Below, one piece after another: positions 1 through 9,483 of a DNA stretch of 64,000 nt. The notes beneath the pieces are model-generated. The model was not told the DNA's origin. It saw only the letters and a program-made list of their open reading frames with translations, and did not search any database. The position numbers and the translations under genes were made by a program. The stretch is from positions 4,092,001 to 4,156,000 of the forward strand of contig NZ_CP042968.1 in the NCBI RefSeq assembly GCF_001693515.2, written 5' to 3'. Position 1 is the stretch's first letter. Each line of letters begins with the position of its first letter. The stretch is from Bradyrhizobium paxllaeri (GTDB taxonomy: Bacteria > Pseudomonadota > Alphaproteobacteria > Rhizobiales > Xanthobacteraceae).

Positions 1-1
1 C

Positions 2-196
2 GGAACGCTGCATGGTCCGGGAACGGTGCTGTTCCATCCCGACCCGCACTTTGAGGGCGAATTCCGCACTGAAACGGGCGGGGAGATATTCATCGTCCAG
101 TATCCTGGTCCGACAACCGGTGAGCGTCCGATCTATAGCGGCCGGTTCAACATGGCGGAACGCAAGGCGGTTGCGAGCGAACGCGTCGATCTCTGA
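2..196 (+). CDS. C-terminal end of a protein, possibly cupin-like (partial)
   Basis: An open frame enters from the left edge and stops at a TGA at 194-196, giving 64 residues that begin GTLHGPGTVLFHPD and end in AERKAVASERVDL. The Gly/His/Pro/Phe-rich start followed by short beta-like stretches (EIFIVQYPG) would suit the last strands of a cupin barrel, but no diagnostic metal-binding set can be checked in so short a piece. It converges with the carbamoyltransferase gene, whose stop lies 18 bp further on. The family assignment is a guess; that this is a real coding end is more secure. Confidence 0.45.
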   Translation, partial: GTLHGPGTVLFHPDPHFEGEFRTETGGEIFIVQYPGPTTGERPIYSGRFNMAERKAVASERVDL

Positions 197-214
197 ACCG
201 GCCGATCACGCGAT

Positions 215-2488
215 CTATCGCGCAGGCTGACTGGAAGCAGATGTCTTCCAGTCGGCGAGCCAGTTTCTGAACCTTCCGCTGTCGCGCGTCCCCCCGTGCC
301 AGGCCGCGTGCACGGTGCCGTCGCCGGCGACCATGATGACGACGTCGAGCCCCTTGGAACGGCGCAGCGTATCGATCGCCTGTTGTGGGGTCTGGGCGAT
401 GGGGCCTGCGACATTGAAGGACGTATTGACAGATAGCTCCACGCCGATGTGGCGGCCGAGCGCCTTCAGATAGGCGTAGGTGAGGGGATCGTCTTCGTCG
501 CGCACGATCTGGATGCGGCCGGTGCCATCGGCGTGAATGACCGCCGGAATTTTTTCGCGGGCATGCGGCTTCGAATGCGCCGTGAGCACCATGTAATTAT
601 AGGCGTTGTAGTCGGCATCCGAGGCGCCGGGCAGCAGTTCGAAATATTCCTGCGCCGCCTCCAGCGTCGCCATCGGCGCCAGCGGGCGAATGGCCTCGCG
701 ATATTTGACGCGCTCGTTCAGCCGCTCGCGCGCCTTGGGATCGCAGGGGTTGGCGAGGATCGAGCGATGGCCGAGCGCGCGGGGGCCGGTTTCGGCCGCA
801 CCCTGATACAGCGCGATCACGCCGTTCTGCGCGACCATGAACGCCATCAAATCCGCGATCGCCTCGCGGCCTTCAGGCGTCGAGATATCGCCGATCTGTT
901 GCGAGGCGACGTCGTCGGCTTCGAGCGCGCCGGCAATGTCGTCGCGCGACGGCGGCGTGCCGCAATAGAAAGCATGCGTCATCGGCGCACCGCGTGGGGC
1001 GCCCGCCAGATGCGCGAACAGCCAGGCGGCGCCGATGGTGACGCCGGGATCGCCGGGCACTGGCGGCACCCATAGACGCAGGCGGGCGTTGCGCTGCTGC
1101 GCTTCCGCGAACCATGCTTCACTGAAATGCTCGAGCAGCCGCATATTGCCGACCGCGTTCAGTGCGACGCCGCCGGTCAGCACCAGCCGATCGGCGGCCG
1201 TCGCGCGCAGCAGATGATCGACGACATGGATCATGGCGTCCTCGAACACCAGTTGTGTCGCAGCCGCCTTGTCGAGACGATCCTTTGTATCGGGACGATG
1301 GTGGATGTCCTCGACGCGCAGCACCGCATCGGGATTCCAGAGCTGGTCCGGCCTCAGCGGCTCGCCGAGGATCTCGGTGAGGGCTTGCTTGTACGGGTGG
1401 TCGAAGGGGTCGCAGTACCAGTTCGCCAGCGCGCGATTGAGTTGGACCTTGCCGTTCGCACCGAAATGCAGAACATCGCGCAAGCGCGCGTAATACGGAT
1501 TGCTGGCGCGGTCCATGTCGCCCCAGGCGGCAGCGCCCATATAGCGCCCCTCGCAGGACAGCCAGGTCCAGCCGCCCTGCGTCGACGAGATGACGCTGTA
1601 GAATGCGCCGAGTGAATCGAACATGCTGTCGTTGCAATAGAGCCGGCGCATCGCGCCACGCTCGACGACGTAAAGCGAGATCGAGCCCTGATCGCCGGTG
1701 CCGTCGAGCACCGCGATCGCGGTCGGCTTATCGTCGTCGGCGAACGGCGAGGCGGCGTAGGAGAACCAGGCATGGTTGTCGTGATGCGGCAGGCAGATCA
1801 GCGGCACGCGCTCGGCAAGCCCGAGCTGGCGGGCAAGGATCTTTGGCGTCCGCGTCATCTGGTCGAGGCGGCGGCCGTCGAAGCCGGCGGCCTCGGTGGT
1901 GCGCACGAGTTTTATGCTCTGAGGCAGTTCCTCGAGCACCGAGCGCGCCAGCGTGCCGGCGAGCGTCGGATAATCCCAGCTCGTGAGCCAGGCATCGATA
2001 TCGCCGATGTCGCGGCCCATGGCCCGCAGCGTCGCCACAACGGCGTCGATCGACAGCTTTGGATATTCTGTCGTGTGCTTGTTGCCGGAGAAGCGCTCTT
2101 CCTCGTTGTTGACGATCAGTCGCGGTCCGTGCGCCTGCGTCACCTCGACCAGCGCCAGCCCTGAATTATGCGTGCCGGGCGCACCGATGCCCGCGAGATA
2201 GACGGTTTCGCCCCGCGCAAGTTTTCCGCGAACATGCGCGATCCGCGCATCGGCGAACTCAGAGCCGAGCTGATGAAATCCGGCAGCGCCCATGGTTTTC
2301 GCCGCCAGCCAGCGCGCGAAGCGGAAGCCGCCGGCCGCGAGCCTCGGATGTCGCGGTCCAATTCGTACGTTCGGTTTCAACCTGTTCCAACCTTCTGGGG
2401 CGTTGCTCGCATGGTAATGACGCGAACGAGCATCAATCACAATTGCGGCCTGGCAACAATGCTGTTTCGTCATGCGGAATAAGCACAT
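215..2488 (-). CDS. Carbamoyltransferase, NodU/CmcH/TobZ family
   Basis: Predicted to transfer a carbamoyl group from carbamoyl phosphate, via carbamoyl-adenylate, to a hydroxyl of a sugar or other small molecule in the cytoplasm. The Kae1-like domain shows the metal-binding HHDNHA motif at residues 235-240, a GGVALN motif near 439-444, GPRALGHRSILAN at 568-580 and an NTSFN motif near 705, all typical of NodU, CmcH and TobZ. At 757 residues it is longer than NodU (about 570). The extra roughly 95 N-terminal residues before ETVYLAGIG have no domain I recognise, and no start has a clear ribosome binding site (alternatives: ATG at 2473, or an internal Met near residue 66). No nod, antibiotic or sugar-modifying genes lie nearby, so the acceptor cannot be inferred. 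Confidence 0.88.
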   Translation of the reverse strand: MCLFRMTKQHCCQAAIVIDARSRHYHASNAPEGWNRLKPNVRIGPRHPRLAAGGFRFARWLAAKTMGAAGFHQLGSEFADARIAHVRGKLARGETVYLAGIGAPGTHNSGLALVEVTQAHGPRLIVNNEEERFSGNKHTTEYPKLSIDAVVATLRAMGRDIGDIDAWLTSWDYPTLAGTLARSVLEELPQSIKLVRTTEAAGFDGRRLDQMTRTPKILARQLGLAERVPLICLPHHDNHAWFSYAASPFADDDKPTAIAVLDGTGDQGSISLYVVERGAMRRLYCNDSMFDSLGAFYSVISSTQGGWTWLSCEGRYMGAAAWGDMDRASNPYYARLRDVLHFGANGKVQLNRALANWYCDPFDHPYKQALTEILGEPLRPDQLWNPDAVLRVEDIHHRPDTKDRLDKAAATQLVFEDAMIHVVDHLLRATAADRLVLTGGVALNAVGNMRLLEHFSEAWFAEAQQRNARLRLWVPPVPGDPGVTIGAAWLFAHLAGAPRGAPMTHAFYCGTPPSRDDIAGALEADDVASQQIGDISTPEGREAIADLMAFMVAQNGVIALYQGAAETGPRALGHRSILANPCDPKARERLNERVKYREAIRPLAPMATLEAAQEYFELLPGASDADYNAYNYMVLTAHSKPHAREKIPAVIHADGTGRIQIVRDEDDPLTYAYLKALGRHIGVELSVNTSFNVAGPIAQTPQQAIDTLRRSKGLDVVIMVAGDGTVHAAWHGGTRDSGRFRNWLADWKTSASSQPAR

Positions 2489-2600
2489 GCTTGCAAGCCC
2501 GAATGCGGCTTGCGAGATCTGCCTGCAAGATGACTGAAAAAGAAGGGAGAAAAAAAAACGGTGTCGGTTCGTATGCAGAACCTTGTTGCTTTGAGGGCTT

Positions 2601-2629
2601 GAAGAGGCGTCGCGGCGTGGCGCCTCTTC
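2601..2629 (-). terminator. Hairpin downstream of the AHSA1-type gene
   Basis: GAAGAGGCG at 2601-2609 pairs perfectly with CGCCTCTTC at 2621-2629 around an 11-nt loop. It lies 15 bp past the stop of the minus-strand gene that ends at 2644. There is no strong T tract, so it may be a transcript-stabilising hairpin rather than an intrinsic terminator. Confidence 0.45.
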
Positions 2630-2643
2630 TCGACCCGTCGCTA

Positions 2644-3090
2644 TTACGGAATATTCGGCTCCACGACCAGCGCGAGCTGGGCGAGCGACTGTTGCCAGCC
2701 GAGATAGCAGGCCTCGACCGGGATCACCGTCGGCAGGTTTGCCTGCTCGATGTTAACCTCGGTTCCGACCGAAACCGCCTTCAGGGTCACGGTGACCTCG
2801 ATAATGCCGGGAAGATTGGGATCGTCGAAACGATCGGTGTAGCGGATGCGCTCGTTGGGCACGATCTCCAGATACTCGCCGCCGAATGAATGGCCCGTGT
2901 TCGTGGTGAAATTCGTGAACGACATTTTGAATGTGCCGCCGACTTTCCCTTCAAAATGATGGACCTTGCAGGTGAAGCCATAGGGCGGCAGCCACTTGGC
3001 CAGGGCTTCCGCATCGAGGAAAGCACGAAAAACCTTCTCCGGCGTGGTGGCGAAGACGCGGTGCAAACGAACGGTATTGCCTTGGGACAT
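2644..3090 (-). CDS. SRPBCC / AHSA1-family protein
   Basis: A 148-residue single-domain protein of the START/Bet v1-like fold. The opening RLHRVFATTPEKVFRAFLDAEALAKWLPP is the characteristic start of the AHSA1 (activator of Hsp90 ATPase homologue 1-like) family, and the GGTFKMSF and NERIRYTDRF segments fit later strands. Bacterial members bind hydrophobic ligands or are of unknown role and often sit beside ArsR-type regulators; none is present here. The gene stands alone with a hairpin after it. A specific ligand cannot be named. Confidence 0.85.
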   Translation of the reverse strand: MSQGNTVRLHRVFATTPEKVFRAFLDAEALAKWLPPYGFTCKVHHFEGKVGGTFKMSFTNFTTNTGHSFGGEYLEIVPNERIRYTDRFDDPNLPGIIEVTVTLKAVSVGTEVNIEQANLPTVIPVEACYLGWQQSLAQLALVVEPNIP

Positions 3091-3313
3091 GACGTTATAT
3101 TCTCCGGTACTGAACGGGGGTTATCGCAGGTTAGCTCAGTCTCTGCCACAAGGACGACTGAACTCCATGTGAGCCGACATGAGGCTCAAAAAATTTTACC
3201 AGCGCGGCCGCGCGCCGGTTCCCGTGTTAGGCGACGGTGGGAGCTGGTGTAGAATAGAGGAAATAGCCCGCGCGCAATCAATGGACGGACGCGCCAGTTC
3301 GGACAGCGCGAGT

Positions 3314-4675
3314 CTATCCCGCGCTTAGCCTTACGCCGGCGCGCAAAAACTTCTGCGGGTCGACTGCATCGCCGTCGATCCGCGTTTCATAATGCAGATG
3401 CGGACCCGTGGAGCGGCCGGTCGAGCCAACCGCGCCGATCACCTGGCCGATCTTGACGACATCGCCGACCCTGACGTGAATTTCCGACAGATGGCCGTAA
3501 CGGGTCGACAAGCCGTTGCCGTGGTCGACCTCCACCATGCGGCCGTAACCGCCCATCCAGCCCGACGATACGACCTTGCCGTTCGCGGTGACGCGCACGG
3601 GATCGCCGGTGGCAGCACGGAAATCGAGTCCGGTATGCATGGCCGGGCGGCCGAGGAAGGGATCGCTGCGCACGCCGAAGCCAGAGGTGAATTCGACCTC
3701 GCCGACAACAGGCTTGCGGTAGGGCACCAGCGCCAGCGTGGCGTTGAGGCGCTGCATCTGGGCGCGGGTGATGTTGATGCGGTTGAGCTGGCGTTCGAAC
3801 GCGCCGGCGTCGGCCGACAGTTTTACCGGCACGAACGGGCCGCCGATCGCCGAGCGCGGCGTTGCCGCCTCGAGCTGCGTCATGTCGAGGCCGAGATCGG
3901 TGAACACGCCGCGCATGCGACGGACGCGCGATTCCATGTTGTCCTCGACTGCGCTGAGCGCCGCCATCTGGCGCCGCTCGACGGAATCGAGCGAGGTCTG
4001 CAGGCGCACCAGCACGTTGTCGACACCCTGCACCTTGGCGAACTGATTGGGCTGCGGCTTGGCGACGATCGGCGTGCGCGATTCCAGCCGCGCTTCGCGA
4101 TCCGGCGGCGCGACGAAGATCACGGTGTCGCTGATCGGGGAGGGCTTCAGGCTGCCGGACGGGGGCGTCTCTACGGCCGCGCCGCGGGCCGGCGGCCGAA
4201 TCGAACCGGTGGCCGCAGCATCCGGCATCGCGCCGAGTGCGGTGGCGCGCGATTCGAGCGCGGTCTGGCGGCGCATGATCTGGTCGAGCTTCTGGTCGAA
4301 CTGTTCCTGATCGAGCAGCTGTCGGCTGGTGGTGCGGTCGACCTTGGCGCGCAGCTCCGCGATGCGGTCTTCATAGGCATATTGCATCTCGGCCTGACGG
4401 GCGATCAGCCGGGTCAGGACGTCGTCGCGAAACGCAAAGTAAGTGGCGGTCGCCGCCGACCACATGCCGAGCAGCACGATCGTACCGACCACGATCCAGA
4501 ACACCACCGGCCCGAAGCGGACCTGCTTGCCGGCATGGACGATGGCATAGCCATTGCCATCGAGCGCGGCGGCGGTCCTTGCCGCCTGGGGTGCAGGCCG
4601 GCGCGGCGGCGTCCGGCCATGATCATGAGGGTGGTGGTGATCGGAATAATGACCGGAACGGTACGACATCGGCAC
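3314..4675 (-). CDS. M23-family (LytM/EnvC-like) murein endopeptidase, membrane anchored
   Basis: A 453-residue protein with a His-rich cytoplasmic N-terminus (SDHHHPHDHG), one membrane segment at about residues 54-82, a probable coiled coil at about 90-140, a low-complexity linker, and a C-terminal LytM domain. The zinc ligands are intact: H347 and D351 in HTGLD, and H426/H428 in HLH, so it should be an active peptidoglycan endopeptidase, unlike degenerate EnvC/NlpD activators. The layout (TM, coiled coil, LytM) matches the large alphaproteobacterial M23 family, some members of which act in cell separation. Bcp lies 96 bp upstream on the same strand, and the two may be co-transcribed. Confidence 0.9.
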   Translation of the reverse strand: MPMSYRSGHYSDHHHPHDHGRTPPRRPAPQAARTAAALDGNGYAIVHAGKQVRFGPVVFWIVVGTIVLLGMWSAATATYFAFRDDVLTRLIARQAEMQYAYEDRIAELRAKVDRTTSRQLLDQEQFDQKLDQIMRRQTALESRATALGAMPDAAATGSIRPPARGAAVETPPSGSLKPSPISDTVIFVAPPDREARLESRTPIVAKPQPNQFAKVQGVDNVLVRLQTSLDSVERRQMAALSAVEDNMESRVRRMRGVFTDLGLDMTQLEAATPRSAIGGPFVPVKLSADAGAFERQLNRINITRAQMQRLNATLALVPYRKPVVGEVEFTSGFGVRSDPFLGRPAMHTGLDFRAATGDPVRVTANGKVVSSGWMGGYGRMVEVDHGNGLSTRYGHLSEIHVRVGDVVKIGQVIGAVGSTGRSTGPHLHYETRIDGDAVDPQKFLRAGVRLSAG

Positions 4676-4771
4676 TCCCGCGCCGGTCGGAGATAAGTTC
4701 CGTACGGCTCAATCTGCGGGGCCGATTTGACCCTCTCATGGTTAATTTTTGGAAAATGGGAACTGGCCAAA

Positions 4772-5533
4772 TCAGATGGCCTGCGCCGCGGCGAGCACCT
4801 CTTCGGCATGGCCGTCGACCCGGACATTGCGCCAGATTCTGGCGATCCGCCCCTCGGCGTCGATCAGAACCGTGGTGCGAATGATTCCCATGAAGGTCCT
4901 GCCATACATCGATTTTTCGCCCCAGGCACCATAGGCCTCCAGCATGTCATGCTGCTCATCCGAGATCAGAGGAACCGAAAGCTGGTGCTTGTCGCGGAAG
5001 GATTCCTGGGCCTTTACGGTGTCGGCGGAGATGCCGAGCACCTCAGCGCCCGCATCGGCAAACGCGCTGCGGAGCCGGGTGAAGTCGATCGCCTCCCGGG
5101 TGCAGCCGGGGGTGTCGGCCCGGGGGTAGAAGAACAGCACCAGTTTCTTGCCCGCATAGTCGGCCAGCGACGCGCTGCCGCCGCCATCCCGTGGCAGGCT
5201 GAAAGAGGGGGCCATGGTGCCTTCGGCCAGCCCGGTTCCGGCAGCCGGTTTGGGCGCATCCGATAGGTTGGATTTTATTAACTTTTTAGGTGTCGGCTTA
5301 TGCGACGATTTTGCTGATGCGATTTTTGCGGCCTTGGCCGGTTTTTTGACAGTTTCCTTGGCGGCCTTGGGGCCTACCTTGCGGGCTACCTTGGCGGCAG
5401 GCTTTTTGGCTGATGCCGCGGCGGCGGGGCGGGCCGTCTTACGGGCGGCCTTGGCTGCGGATGGTTTTCGAGCGGGCGTCTTGCGGCTTTGGGAGGATGG
5501 CTTGGAGGATTTCATGCGCGTTTTCTTGGACAT
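4772..5533 (-). CDS. bcp: Thioredoxin-dependent peroxiredoxin (Bcp/PrxQ) with a Lys/Ala-rich N-terminal tail
   Basis: The C-terminal 150 or so residues are a Bcp-type peroxiredoxin that reduces peroxides using thioredoxin: FYPRADTPGCT carries the peroxidatic Cys144. The resolving Cys usual five residues later in PrxQ is replaced by Ile (CTREAI), so it should work as a 1-Cys or atypical enzyme. Residues 1-95 are a histone H1-like tail built from Lys, Ala and Pro (AAKAARKTARP, KKPAAKVARK, VKKPAKAAK). The start at 5533 is chosen because AAAGGAAGG lies just upstream; the frame stays open further back but without a site of that quality. The tail is unusual for the family and suggests DNA or RNA binding, which is inference. 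Confidence 0.88.
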   Translation of the reverse strand: MSKKTRMKSSKPSSQSRKTPARKPSAAKAARKTARPAAAASAKKPAAKVARKVGPKAAKETVKKPAKAAKIASAKSSHKPTPKKLIKSNLSDAPKPAAGTGLAEGTMAPSFSLPRDGGGSASLADYAGKKLVLFFYPRADTPGCTREAIDFTRLRSAFADAGAEVLGISADTVKAQESFRDKHQLSVPLISDEQHDMLEAYGAWGEKSMYGRTFMGIIRTTVLIDAEGRIARIWRNVRVDGHAEEVLAAAQAI

Positions 5534-5749
5534 ACGCCTTCCTTTCGTCGCTTTCCGCAGATCAACCATTAGGGTATTGCGGGTCTTGCCTTTGACCGTC
5601 GGATTCGCTCCGGCTGCCGGGCAACTTTGATGACCCCGGAGTACGGTTACAAGGAATTCGACGCTACACCCGTCCGCTCGTCGATGGGGCCGCCCAATCA
5701 GTCCTTGGGTCCGACCACGAGTAACAGTATTAATCGAGGATTGGCAGCG

Positions 5750-8700
5750 ATGCCGGCACAGGAGCGCTCGATACAGATCGAAGAGCGCGCCCTTGGCGGC
5801 GATCAACCTCAGCGCCGACACCGAGAGGCAATGGCTAGGAATACTTCGCCAAAGGGGTCGAATCCGCATGCCGAGACCCAGCAATGGGATGACGCAGCGG
5901 GCTGGGAGCAGGACGAAGCCGCCGGCTACCGCGCGCGGCGCCTGCTGTCGCGTTCCGATTCCGGATTTCACCGTGCCGGCGACAGGTTCTCAGCGCTGCG
6001 GCGGTGGATGAGCGGCGAGCGCTGGGTCAAGCGCCTGGCGATCGTGATCGCCGTGCTGGCGGTGATCTTCATCGGCTGCTTCGGCGGGTTGTGGTGGCGG
6101 CTTGGCGCCGGGCCCATCAATCTCGATATCGCGACGCCTTGGCTCGCGGCCGCAATCGAGGAAAATATCGGCCACGGCAATACGGTTGCGGTCGGCGGTA
6201 CGCAGATCGAGCGGGCCGGACGGATTCGTATAGCGGTGCGCATTCGCGACATCGTGGTCCGCGACCGCGATCAGGTCGTTGTCGCCACCGCACCGAAGGC
6301 CGAGGTGAGACTGTCAGGCACGGCGCTGCTGATGGGGCGGCTGCGCGCCGAGAGCCTCAATCTGGTCGACGCCGAACTCGCGGTACGAATCACGCCGGAC
6401 GGTCAGGTCACGGTATCCGCCGGCGAAACTGCCAAGCCATTGGCGACGGGCGTTGCCTCCAAGCGCGATGCCGGCATAGCGCCGACCTTCCCCCGCGCGG
6501 CGCCTGCGCCCGCCCCAGGCGCGCCGGCGACGGCTCCCGATCCGACGCAGAACGGATTGCTGGCCGGCCTCGACTGGCTCGACAGCCTCAGCCTGACCGG
6601 GCTCGACGGACAGAATCTGAACGAGATCGGCCTCAAGAACGGCAATCTCGTCGTCGACGACCAGCAGCGCGGCAACAAGTGGACGTTCGACAATATCAGC
6701 CTCAGTATGCGCCGCCCGAGCAGCGGCGGGGTGGCAGTAAGCCTTGGCGAAGAGGGCGCGCGTCCATGGTCGCTGAAGGTGGTGGTCGGACCGCCGCAGA
6801 ACGGCGTGCGCTCGGTTGATCTTCGCGCCGACAAGGTGCCGGCTGCCAACATCCTGCTGGCGATGCGGGTCAAGGATCTCACCTATGGCGCGGACCTGCC
6901 GCTTTCCGGCGAACTGAAAGGCGAATTGGGCCGCGATGGCGTGCCGACCTATTTACGCGGCAAGGTCACGGCGGGCGCCGGGCACCTCATCGACAGCGAT
7001 ACGCCCGATTATCCGATGCCGATCGATTCGGCGGAGATGAGCGTCGAATGGGACTCCGGACGGCGCGTGCTGGTCGCGCCCTTCAAGGTCGTTTCCGGCG
7101 CGAACCGGATTACGCTGCTCGGTCATCTCGAGCCGCCGAATGGCGCCACCACCGAATGGCAGGCCGGCCTTAGCGGCGGTACGATCCTGCTGGCCGGTAC
7201 CGACAATGAACCACCGTTGATCTTCAACCGGATCTCGATCGGGATGAAGTTCGACACCGACCGGAAACGTGTGCTGCTCACCCAGGCCGATATCAGCAAC
7301 GGCGAGATCGGCATCGCCGGCACCGGCAGCATCGACTATGCGAACGAAGCGCGCCTGCAGCTCGGTTTTGCGGGTACGCCGATGTCGGCATCCGCGCTGA
7401 AGCGGATGTGGCCGATTCTGATCGTGCCTGAAGTACGTGAATGGGTGATCGAGCGCATCGAGCGCGGTACGCTCCAGCGCATCGAGGTTGGCGTCAATTC
7501 GCCGGTGCGCAATCTCTCGCGCAAGGGACCGCCGATTCCGGACGATGGCCTGGCCGTCAACATCGTCGCCTCGGGCGTGACGGCGCGCCCGGTCGACGAC
7601 ATGCCCGCGGTCCGCGATGCGGATTTGAAGGCGCGGGTTACCGGACGCACCGCGACGGTGACGATCGGGCAGGGAATTGCCGACACGCCTGCCGGGCGCA
7701 AGATCAACATTTCTGATTTCATCTTCGAGGTGCCGGACATGGCGCCGAAACCGTCTCCATCAAAGGTGAAATTCAGGGTGGATTGTCCGGTGCCGGCCGC
7801 AGCCGAGATTCTGGCTTCCGACCGTATCAGCGATCTCTCCGGCACGCTGATCGATCCGAACGCCAGCAAGGGCAACGTTGCCGCCACCATTACGCTCGGC
7901 ATGCCGGTCAAGGGCTCGATGACCAAGGCCGATACCACCTACACGGTGATTGGTGACCTGAGTGGCTTTGCTGCCGACAGGCTCGTGATGAATCAGAAGC
8001 TGGAGGCCAACGCGCTGAAGGTGCTCGCCAACAACGCGGGCTATCAGGTCAAGGGCGACGTCAAGATCAACGGGCAGGCGGCTTCGCTGGACTATCGCAA
8101 GCCGAGCGAGGGCGACGCCGATATCAGGCTGCAGGCGACACTGGATGATGCCAGCCGCGCACGCCTCGGTATCGACCTCGGATCTGCCGTGAGCGGCTCG
8201 ATCCCGATCAAGGTGGTCGGCAAGATCGGCGAGAACGACAGCCGCGTCGGCATCGAGGCCGACCTGACCTCGCTGCGGCTCGACAATATCCTGCCGGGCT
8301 GGGTCAAGTCGCCCGGCAAGTCGGGCAAGGCGACGTTCAACGTGGTGAAGAAGGAACAGTCGACGCTGTTCCAGGATATCGTGGTCGAAGGCGGCGGCGT
8401 GTCGATCAAGGGATCGCTCGAGGTCGACCAGAACGGCGACTTGATGAGCGCGAACTTCCCGACCTACGCGCCGTCGGATGGCGACAAGACCAACTTGAAG
8501 GCCGAGCGCGGCGCCGACGGCGTCGTCAAGGTGACGATGCGTGGCGATGTGTTCGACGGCCGCGGCTTCCTCAAATCGGCGATCTCGGGCAAGGAAGCCG
8601 ACCCCAGGAGCAAGTCCAGGAACATTGATCTGGATATCGACGTCAAACTCGGCGCGGTCCAGGGCTTCAACGGCGAGGCGCTGCGCAGCGTCGACAGCAA

Positions 8701-9418
8701 GTTCTCCCGCCGCAACGGCGTCGTGAGAGCCTTTACGCTCGCCGGCAAGGTCGGGCGCGACACGGCCGTGACGGCGGATCTGCGCGGCCGCGGAGCGGGG
8801 CAGGGACGCGACATCATCGTGCTGCAGACCAACGATGCCGGCGCGTTCTTCCGCTTCACCGACACCTACTCGAAAATGGTCGGCGGCCAACTTTCGCTGG
8901 CGATGGAGCCGCCAACCGTCGAACCCAGCGCGAAGGAAGGCCTGATCAACGTCCGCGACTTCTCTGTCAGGGGCGAGGCCGCGCTCGAGCGCGCCGCTGC
9001 CGGCGCACCGGCCGGCGCCCAGAGCGGCATATCATTTTCGGCATTGCGGGCGGAGTTCACCCGGCAAAGCGGACAGCTCGCGATCCGCGACGGTGTCGTC
9101 AAGGGTCCGACCATCGGCGCGACCATCGAAGGCAGCATCGATTATGTCGGCAATGCCGTGCGCATGAGCGGCACCTTCGTTCCGATGTACGGATTGAACA
9201 ACATGTTCGGGCAGATTCCCGTGCTCGGCCTGTTCCTCGGCGGCGGTAGCAATGAAGGCCTGATCGGCGTGACCTATGAAGTGGTCGGCACGCCCGGCCA
9301 GCCGGTGCTGCGGGTCAATCCGATTTCGGCAGTGATGCCAGGCGTGCTGCGCAAGATATTCGAGTTCAACACCGGCAAGCAGAACAATAACCCGGTCGAA
9401 CTCCCGCCGAATAATTAG
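5750..9418 (+). CDS. Large DUF3971/AsmA-like (YhdP-type) envelope protein
   Basis: About 1,220 residues. A polar N-terminus is followed by one membrane anchor at about residues 95-117 (RLAIVIAVLAVIFIGCFGGLW), then a very long beta-rich region with repeated AsmA-like elements and an AsmA C-terminal segment (RMSGTFVPMYGLNNMF). This matches the YhdP/TamB/AsmA group of bridge-like proteins linked to lipid transport between inner and outer membranes and permeability. The start is uncertain: ATG at 5750 has GAGGA nine bases upstream, while ATG at 5831 is an alternative with a poorly spaced site. It is divergent from bcp and ends facing the beta-lactamase gene. Confidence 0.85.
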   Translation: MPAQERSIQIEERALGGDQPQRRHREAMARNTSPKGSNPHAETQQWDDAAGWEQDEAAGYRARRLLSRSDSGFHRAGDRFSALRRWMSGERWVKRLAIVIAVLAVIFIGCFGGLWWRLGAGPINLDIATPWLAAAIEENIGHGNTVAVGGTQIERAGRIRIAVRIRDIVVRDRDQVVVATAPKAEVRLSGTALLMGRLRAESLNLVDAELAVRITPDGQVTVSAGETAKPLATGVASKRDAGIAPTFPRAAPAPAPGAPATAPDPTQNGLLAGLDWLDSLSLTGLDGQNLNEIGLKNGNLVVDDQQRGNKWTFDNISLSMRRPSSGGVAVSLGEEGARPWSLKVVVGPPQNGVRSVDLRADKVPAANILLAMRVKDLTYGADLPLSGELKGELGRDGVPTYLRGKVTAGAGHLIDSDTPDYPMPIDSAEMSVEWDSGRRVLVAPFKVVSGANRITLLGHLEPPNGATTEWQAGLSGGTILLAGTDNEPPLIFNRISIGMKFDTDRKRVLLTQADISNGEIGIAGTGSIDYANEARLQLGFAGTPMSASALKRMWPILIVPEVREWVIERIERGTLQRIEVGVNSPVRNLSRKGPPIPDDGLAVNIVASGVTARPVDDMPAVRDADLKARVTGRTATVTIGQGIADTPAGRKINISDFIFEVPDMAPKPSPSKVKFRVDCPVPAAAEILASDRISDLSGTLIDPNASKGNVAATITLGMPVKGSMTKADTTYTVIGDLSGFAADRLVMNQKLEANALKVLANNAGYQVKGDVKINGQAASLDYRKPSEGDADIRLQATLDDASRARLGIDLGSAVSGSIPIKVVGKIGENDSRVGIEADLTSLRLDNILPGWVKSPGKSGKATFNVVKKEQSTLFQDIVVEGGGVSIKGSLEVDQNGDLMSANFPTYAPSDGDKTNLKAERGADGVVKVTMRGDVFDGRGFLKSAISGKEADPRSKSRNIDLDIDVKLGAVQGFNGEALRSVDSKFSRRNGVVRAFTLAGKVGRDTAVTADLRGRGAGQGRDIIVLQTNDAGAFFRFTDTYSKMVGGQLSLAMEPPTVEPSAKEGLINVRDFSVRGEAALERAAAGAPAGAQSGISFSALRAEFTRQSGQLAIRDGVVKGPTIGATIEGSIDYVGNAVRMSGTFVPMYGLNNMFGQIPVLGLFLGGGSNEGLIGVTYEVVGTPGQPVLRVNPISAVMPGVLRKIFEFNTGKQNNNPVELPPNN

Positions 9419-9425
9419 TCAGGAA

Positions 9426-9462
9426 CCGCCGCAGCTTCGGAATGGGAAGCTGCCTGCGGCGG
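9426..9462. terminator. Hairpin between two convergent genes
   Basis: CCGCCGCAGCTTC at 9426-9438 can pair with GAAGCTGCctGCGGCGG at 9446-9462 apart from a two-base bulge. It lies between the convergent ends of the DUF3971 gene and the beta-lactamase gene, a natural place for a shared terminator, though neither side has a strong T tract. Confidence 0.5.
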
Positions 9463-9483
9463 AAATCGCTGTCTGATCTGCCT

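Noticed and set aside
215..2488. Evidence of a nodulation island because of a NodU-like gene
   Set aside because: No nod, nif, fix or symbiosis-type IS-rich context is present; the surrounding genes are housekeeping.
2536..2565. A-rich stretch near 2536-2565 as a terminator
   Set aside because: No hairpin adjoins it in the right orientation for either flanking gene.
3392..4696. A 434-codon open frame on the plus strand opposite the M23 peptidase
   Set aside because: Arg/His/Gly-rich shadow frame; the minus-strand gene has intact catalytic motifs and a membrane anchor.
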